Assembly (NCBI RefSeq): GCF_015353075.1
Contig: NZ_CP064191.1
Coordinates: 62,001-126,000 of the forward strand
Source of the DNA: Rhizobium sp. 007
GTDB lineage: Bacteria > Pseudomonadota > Alphaproteobacteria > Rhizobiales > Rhizobiaceae
Direction: 5' to 3'
Length of the DNA stretch: 64,000 nucleotides
Both the position numbers and the translations under genes were made by a program. Shown here one piece after another: positions 59,829 through 64,000 of this stretch; positions within the stretch are counted from its first letter, which is position 1; every line of letters begins with the position of its first letter. A model generated the notes under the pieces. It was given only the letters and a program-made list of their open reading frames with translations. It was not told the DNA's origin and made no database searches.

Positions 59829-59948
59829 AAGCAACACTCCCGAGGCACCCTCAGGAGATAGCATCAGCTCTCATCGAAATCTTGTGGCAACTGCTCCATA
59901 ATGCCGCATTTTTCCGCGGCGGTTGCTCGCCTAGCTTTCCGACTGAGA

Positions 59949-60854
59949 TTACATGCGCGAAGCCTCCTGGAATAGTATTTCTCGCATCCAGATGCTTCCA
60001 GGATCCGTGTTGTGAAGGGCCGGCCACTGGACAGCCTCGGTGAACGGAGGAAGCGGGAGCGGAAGTTCGACGATTCGCAGGGGTATCGTTTTTGCGAAAC
60101 GATTGGCCAGCCGCAATGGCATGCCCGCTATACGATTGGTTCCCAAGAGTAATGGCGGGATCAAGTTAAAACCGGGCACGACGAGTTCGATACGTCTCTT
60201 CAGACCGTGCTCGAGCAATAACCATTCCTCGATCGACGGATTACGCGTACGTCCGAAGGTAGCTAGAACATGCCCCATAGACATGTATCTCTCCAAGCAA
60301 AGCTGCCGTGGCAGCTGCTTGTTCGTGAGGCAGCCGACGCACACGAGTGTCTCATCGAACAGTTTTGCTTTGGGATGCGCGCTCGACATGAACAATTCCG
60401 GAAGAATTAAAAAATCGACATGACCGTAGTGAAGAAGCTCATCTGGATCGTCATCGAGAGGCACCAACTCGAAGCTGACGCCCGGGGCCTCCCGAGCCAC
60501 GCGCGCTACGATCTTCTCAAAGAACACGAGTGTCATGAAGTCTGAAAGAATGACCCTGAAACGCCGCTCCGATTTCGCTGGGTTGAACGGTTCCGAGGAA
60601 ACGATGGAGAACTGGATGTGCAGCAGGGCATCGCGGGCCGCGCAGGCGAGCGCCTCCGCACGCGGTGTTGCAATAAATTCGCGACCCCGCATTATAAACA
60701 GCTCGTCGCGGAAATAGGTGCGTAGCCGGGCGATGGCTGCGCTCATGGCCGGTTGACTGAGGTTGATGCTGCGCGCAGCAGCGGTGACGCTTCGTTTGGT
60801 CATCACAGCGTCGAGTGCAACGAGAAGATTTAGATCAAGACCCTTAAAACGCAT
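59949..60854 (-). CDS. nodD: NodD, LysR-family activator of nodulation genes (copy B)
   Basis: 301 residues from ATG 60854, [21 protein letters not shown]. Very close to copy A along the full length; [27 protein letters not shown] and effector domain are intact. Differences include [13 protein letters not shown] (a Gln to Arg change in the usual FVMQGREF), HYGHVDF and the [11 protein letters not shown] loop, which might alter flavonoid response. The 3' flank matches copy A, then the IS1595-like element. A degenerate nod box without the deletion lies upstream on the other strand. Confidence 0.93.
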   Translation of the reverse strand: MRFKGLDLNLLVALDAVMTKRSVTAAARSINLSQPAMSAAIARLRTYFRDELFIMRGREFIATPRAEALACAARDALLHIQFSIVSSEPFNPAKSERRFRVILSDFMTLVFFEKIVARVAREAPGVSFELVPLDDDPDELLHYGHVDFLILPELFMSSAHPKAKLFDETLVCVGCLTNKQLPRQLCLERYMSMGHVLATFGRTRNPSIEEWLLLEHGLKRRIELVVPGFNLIPPLLLGTNRIAGMPLRLANRFAKTIPLRIVELPLPLPPFTEAVQWPALHNTDPGSIWMREILFQEASRM

Positions 60855-60864
60855 GTCCGGATGT

Positions 60865-60917
60865 ATCCATTGCGCGAACAAGTGCTATCCAGACAATAAG
60901 TTTAGCCAATACTGCAG
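60865..60917 (+). promoter_or_regulatory. Degenerate nod box upstream of nodD copy B
   Basis: 53 bp starting ATCCATTGCGCGAACAAG, the same length as the good nod box at 63799 and alignable base for base, with roughly two thirds of positions kept. It faces away from nodD toward a stretch without a recognisable gene. Confidence 0.6.
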
Positions 60918-62457
60918 AATAGACGTTAAAAGGGCTGCGGCGATGATGCCCCACAACTGCAAGCACCACGGCACGCCTGATCCGATCACCGCGCTCGACA
61001 CTAAGGCCAGCGAGGTGATCGGACGTGCTAGCCCAGGCATTGGGTTCCGGAGTACCGCTGCTTCCAGGGGAGGATCGATCACAGCATGACGCTAGAGGAG
61101 CACTTGATCGTCCACGACCATCCCACCTCCGAGACAAGGATGGTAGGGTGCTTGGCTCGCCAAGCACCCGCGCTTCAAGATGCATATTTTCGATCTCCTC
61201 GTTGTGGCTCAACTTGACGAAAAGCTTCTTCGCCGAGATGCTGGGGAAGCGCATCCGGTGCGGTTTCACGAGCGATGCCGAACTTTAGGCTCCAACCACT
61301 TGGCAACTGCCCGCCTATGGGTCGCCTTCATGAGGCACCCAATCGTGAGAAGGATCATGCCGCCAGCGATGCGGTGGATGGTCTGTGCTGGAATTCTTGG
61401 GTACATTGCTGGCATCTCTCCGGTAATCAGAATCAAGAGATGGCGATACTACTGTCCACCCCGCAGCCCTCTCCATGCAAAGTCCATATGCCATCATGCG
61501 CTTCGGGTATGGTCGAGAACTCGATGTGAAGTGCGCGCTGCGGGCAAGCCGTCAGCAACTGCGAGGTGCGCCTCGTTCAGTAAGCCAATCGACGGCTTCT
61601 GTCCTTCGCGGTGCGGCAGGTCCGGCTCTAATTGCGTTTTGCGGCTGTCGTTGCACCATTTGCCAATGGCGCGCTGCTTTCCTGCAGGTGACTGAAGCGC
61701 ACAAATTTAGATTGAGTGCGCCTTGCAAACGCCATCCACAGCATGAATAGCAATCATACGAAAAGTCAATTTTTCAGACCTGGCGAATGCCTTTAGAAGA
61801 ACGTCGGGTAAAATCGGAGGCAGAAATGAAAAGCCAAACACACCTCAACTGTTGCAAAAAAACATGAATGGCAATTCCGGCATCAGATGTCATCAGGACA
61901 GACCTCACAAGGAATTTGAAGTGGGGCGGTCTTCGCATGGAGATTTTTTGTGCTTCTGAGCCATTCCTGCAAATATGGCGTCAGCCAGCACAATCGCCTA
62001 CGCATTCTGTGCGAGCACGGTCTCGATATCGACCGCAGGATAAGCTCTCGCACACTTCAGCTCGCGGCCTTTGCTCTCAACCCCGGCGGGTTTGATGAGG
62101 CCCAAGGTCGAGGGAGGAGGGGCTGTCTTATCGTCAAAGGGGCTACATGATTTTTGTTGGTTCACCGACACGCCAAACCCGCCTGGCGCTTCTTCGGGAG
62201 CGCGTTTGCCGTTTTGAAGGATTGCAAAATGACCCCATCAGTGCATACAAGCCCCATTTGGGTCTCGCGGCCATGCACGGCTGCGCACGGTCAAGCAGCG
62301 ACATGTCCCTATGTCTCGGTGTCACAGGCCAGGTGCCCTGACTAAAAGAAAACTCCCAAACCCTCCAACCTAATGGCGTTGCCGGGAAGACTTCCGGCGC
62401 GCTCATCCGACCTTAAGGACGTGGCGCGAGAACACTAGCTCCCGAGGAGAGAGAACC
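60918..62457. other. 1.5-kb region without a recognisable gene
   Basis: Several frames of 60-170 codons overlap on both strands, none with family-like sequence. The first ~35 bp still match the flank of nodD copy A (to about 60953), after which it is unique. Candidate nod-box target if a decayed gene is present; I cannot support one. Confidence 0.35.
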
Positions 62458-63438
62458 ATGGATCAGCCCGCTTGGAAGCGGCCGCATACGCGTCTGATCG
62501 TCGAAGGCAGTGACGCCGCACAGCGACCGCAGATGCCGAACTTGGCGTCCGTCGACCTAAACCTACTGGTAGATCTCGAGGCCCTGCTGAGGTACCGCAA
62601 CATCACCCACGCGGCCCAACAGGTTGGACGGAGCCAACCTGCGATGAGCCGAGCGTTGTCAAGGCTGCGCGGTATGTTCAATGACGATCTTCTGGTTCGC
62701 GGCTCGGGCGGTCTGGTGCCGACGCTGATGGCTGAACGCTTGGCCAAAATGCTGCCTTCGGTGTTGGATGCGATTCGCCAGACGGTGAACTGCAGCGTCG
62801 CCTCAAGGGAATGGCGATGGAAGGTAACGATGGCCATGCCCGACCACCAAGCGTTGGTTCTGCTGCCGCGTCTCCTGCCGCGGCTGCGCGAGCGTGCCCC
62901 TCATCTCGACATGGTCACCGACCCTGTCTTGGCCGGCGCACTGCGGCGACTCGAGCAAGGCGAGATCGATCTGGCCATAGGGCAGATCGGCGCCGCTCCG
63001 CCTGGCTACTTGCGGCGCAGGCTCTACGCCGACCGCTTTACCTGCCTGATGCGCCACGATCACCCGGTCCTGGAACAGGAATGGACGATCGGGACGTTCG
63101 CGGCCTTGCGGCACGTTGCCGTTGCCTCGGAGTCGAACGACCGCTTCCATCAGATCTATGACGTGTTGGGCGAGTCGGGCGTGTCGAATTGTGATCCAAT
63201 CGTGGTTTCCAACGTATTGACGGCGGCGGTAGTGATCGCAGCGACCGACTTGGTGCTGATTGTACCTAACCGCATTGCGACGCAAATCGCCGCCATGCTA
63301 CCGCTCGCGCTTGTCGATCCGCCTATGGAACCAAAGCCCTACGAGGTGGCGCTTATCTGGCACGAACGTTGCCACCGCGATCCAGGGCATCGCTGGCTGC
63401 GGCGCGAAATCACCGCCGCAGCGCGGACGGCCGGATAG
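62458..63438 (+). CDS. LysR-family transcription regulator
   Basis: 326 residues with GAGGAGAGAG before ATG 62458. HTH: SVDLNLLVDLEALLRYRNITHAAQQVGRSQPAMSRALSRLRGMFNDDLLVR; effector domain follows (MVTDPVLAGALRRLEQGEIDLAIGQIG). It starts with a ~30-residue extension. Not a NodD by sequence, though in the same superfamily. Regulates an unknown target; no divergent gene is seen. Confidence 0.88.
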   Translation: MDQPAWKRPHTRLIVEGSDAAQRPQMPNLASVDLNLLVDLEALLRYRNITHAAQQVGRSQPAMSRALSRLRGMFNDDLLVRGSGGLVPTLMAERLAKMLPSVLDAIRQTVNCSVASREWRWKVTMAMPDHQALVLLPRLLPRLRERAPHLDMVTDPVLAGALRRLEQGEIDLAIGQIGAAPPGYLRRRLYADRFTCLMRHDHPVLEQEWTIGTFAALRHVAVASESNDRFHQIYDVLGESGVSNCDPIVVSNVLTAAVVIAATDLVLIVPNRIATQIAAMLPLALVDPPMEPKPYEVALIWHERCHRDPGHRWLRREITAAARTAG

Positions 63439-63545
63439 GCCTAACGCACGCATCAAATGGCGAAGCGACTGGACCGTGATTACTCTAACCGCTGGCGAAG
63501 AGATGTGCGGTGAGGACCGGCGAGCTTATGGGATGCTGCTACAGA

Positions 63546-63788
63546 GTGATGACCGAGGAGGGCATCGCGGACAGCGGGGGCAAGGGCCTCCGCACGCGGT
63601 GTTGGGATAAGTTCGCGGCCCTGCATTATAAACAGCTCGTCGTGGAAATAGGTGCGCAGCCGAGCGATAGCCGCGCTCATGGCCGGCTGACTGAGCTTGA
63701 TGCTGCGAGCCGCGGCCGTGAGCTTGCGTTCGGTCATCAGAGCGTCGAGCGCAACGAGGAGATTTAGATCAAGGCCTTCGAAACGCAT
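63546..63788 (-). pseudogene. Truncated nodD (5' third, copy C)
   Basis: From ATG 63788 [60 protein letters not shown] is good NodD for ~80 residues, to [12 protein letters not shown], then unrelated. More distant from copies A and B than these from each other. Its end is cut where the LysR gene side begins. Confidence 0.85.
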
Positions 63789-63798
63789 ATCGTAGTGT

Positions 63799-63851
63799 AT
63801 CCATAGCGTGAATGATTGTCATTCAAACAATCAATTTTACCAATCTTGCTG
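63799..63851 (+). promoter_or_regulatory. nod box reading out of the window
   Basis: 53 bp starting ATCCATAGCGTGAATGATTG and ending ACCAATCTTGCTG, a strong match to the consensus. It lies 10 bp from the truncated nodD start on the opposite strand, the classic divergent layout. The remaining 149 bp (63852-64000) hold no start I can support, so the target lies to the right of the window. Confidence 0.85.
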
Positions 63852-64000
63852 GGTGCTATTAGAAAACGCTGAATTTAACCGAAAGCAAGGGCGTCGAGGA
63901 AAAATTTATAAAGGTGCCGAAGTACGGGAAGTGTTCGACATCGAATCATGATGCTCTGGAGATTCTACGAACTGAATTAGCCAGTATCACGATTGGACGC

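Larger units (their letters stand above)
56988..59907 (+). mobile_element. IS1595-like composite element interrupting nodD block B
   Basis: Terminal inverted repeats of 25 bp with 23 matches: GGCATTATGGAGCA at 56988 and its counterpart at 59881-59905 (two extra bases GC at the right end). Flanked by ATTTTTCC at 56980-56987 and 59908-59915, the 8-bp duplication expected of IS1595. The uninterrupted sequence is visible at about 46082-46100 in copy A. Carries two passenger genes and a decayed transposase. Confidence 0.8.

Noticed and set aside
63358..63372. TGGCACGAACGTTGC, a perfect -24/-12 match
   Set aside because: It lies inside the LysR coding sequence, over an ordinary Trp-His-Glu-Arg stretch, and only a truncated nodD on the other strand follows; no enhancer motif was seen.

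Overview
The window looks like part of the symbiotic plasmid of a bean-type Rhizobium (R. etli / R. phaseoli group). Reasons are gene content and control sites: nod boxes with several nodD copies, nodM-nodN, fixNOQP-fixGHIS, a FixK / hybrid FixL / FxkR-like regulatory set, pseudoazurin, two hemN genes, a plasmid-borne groESL with a NifA/sigma-54 type promoter upstream, and a high density of decayed insertion sequences. The species call is inference; no 16S rRNA or replication gene is present.

Layout. 1-1408 is the 5' part of a C48 (Ulp1/XopD-like) protease, probably a type III effector. 1.7-9.7 kb is a graveyard of IS6, ISL3 and ISAs1 remnants around a divergent hemN copy, a two-gene HEPN-type module and an exported chorismate-lyase-like protein. 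9.7-14.9 kb holds a NifA-type enhancer site and -24/-12 promoter followed by two M16 peptidases and groESL. 15.0-17.3 kb has a thioredoxin-TPR gene behind an anaerobox and a DUF930 gene. 17.5-20.2 kb is nodM-nodN under a nod box, with a nodD relic on the other side. 20.6-25.7 kb has hisC, a luciferase-like monooxygenase, an apparently intact hemN and small ORFs. 26.0-40.4 kb is the microaerobic respiration island: azu, hfixL, fixK, fixNOQP, a small-RNA candidate, fixGHIS, a Crp/Fnr gene, a PhoB-type regulator and a universal stress protein. 41.3-49 kb has ompW, a nodL-like gene, a methionine gamma-lyase / DapA-type pair, and a nodD block inserted inside a 505-bp duplication. 49-60 kb is a second mobile-element region: IS66, IS110, SyrB-like genes, a group II intron nested in an IS701-type element, and an IS1595-like element splitting another copy of the nodD block. 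60-64 kb carries that second nodD, a LysR gene, a truncated nodD and a good outward-facing nod box.

How it works together. Low oxygen would be sensed by hybrid FixL and passed (inference) to the FxkR-like regulator, whose K-box direct repeat lies upstream of fixK. FixK would then act on anaeroboxes (TTGAY-N4-RTCAA) seen before fixN, fixG, azu, the thioredoxin gene, the stress-protein gene and, unexpectedly, a terminator-bounded interval of about 85 bp between fixP and fixG that looks like a small RNA gene. A Crp/Fnr protein directly after fixGHIS may give negative feedback. Flavonoid/NodD signalling acts through the nod boxes on nodM-nodN and on a gene beyond the right edge. Many genes here carry frameshifts or are fragments; I point these out, but some single-base shifts could be sequence errors.
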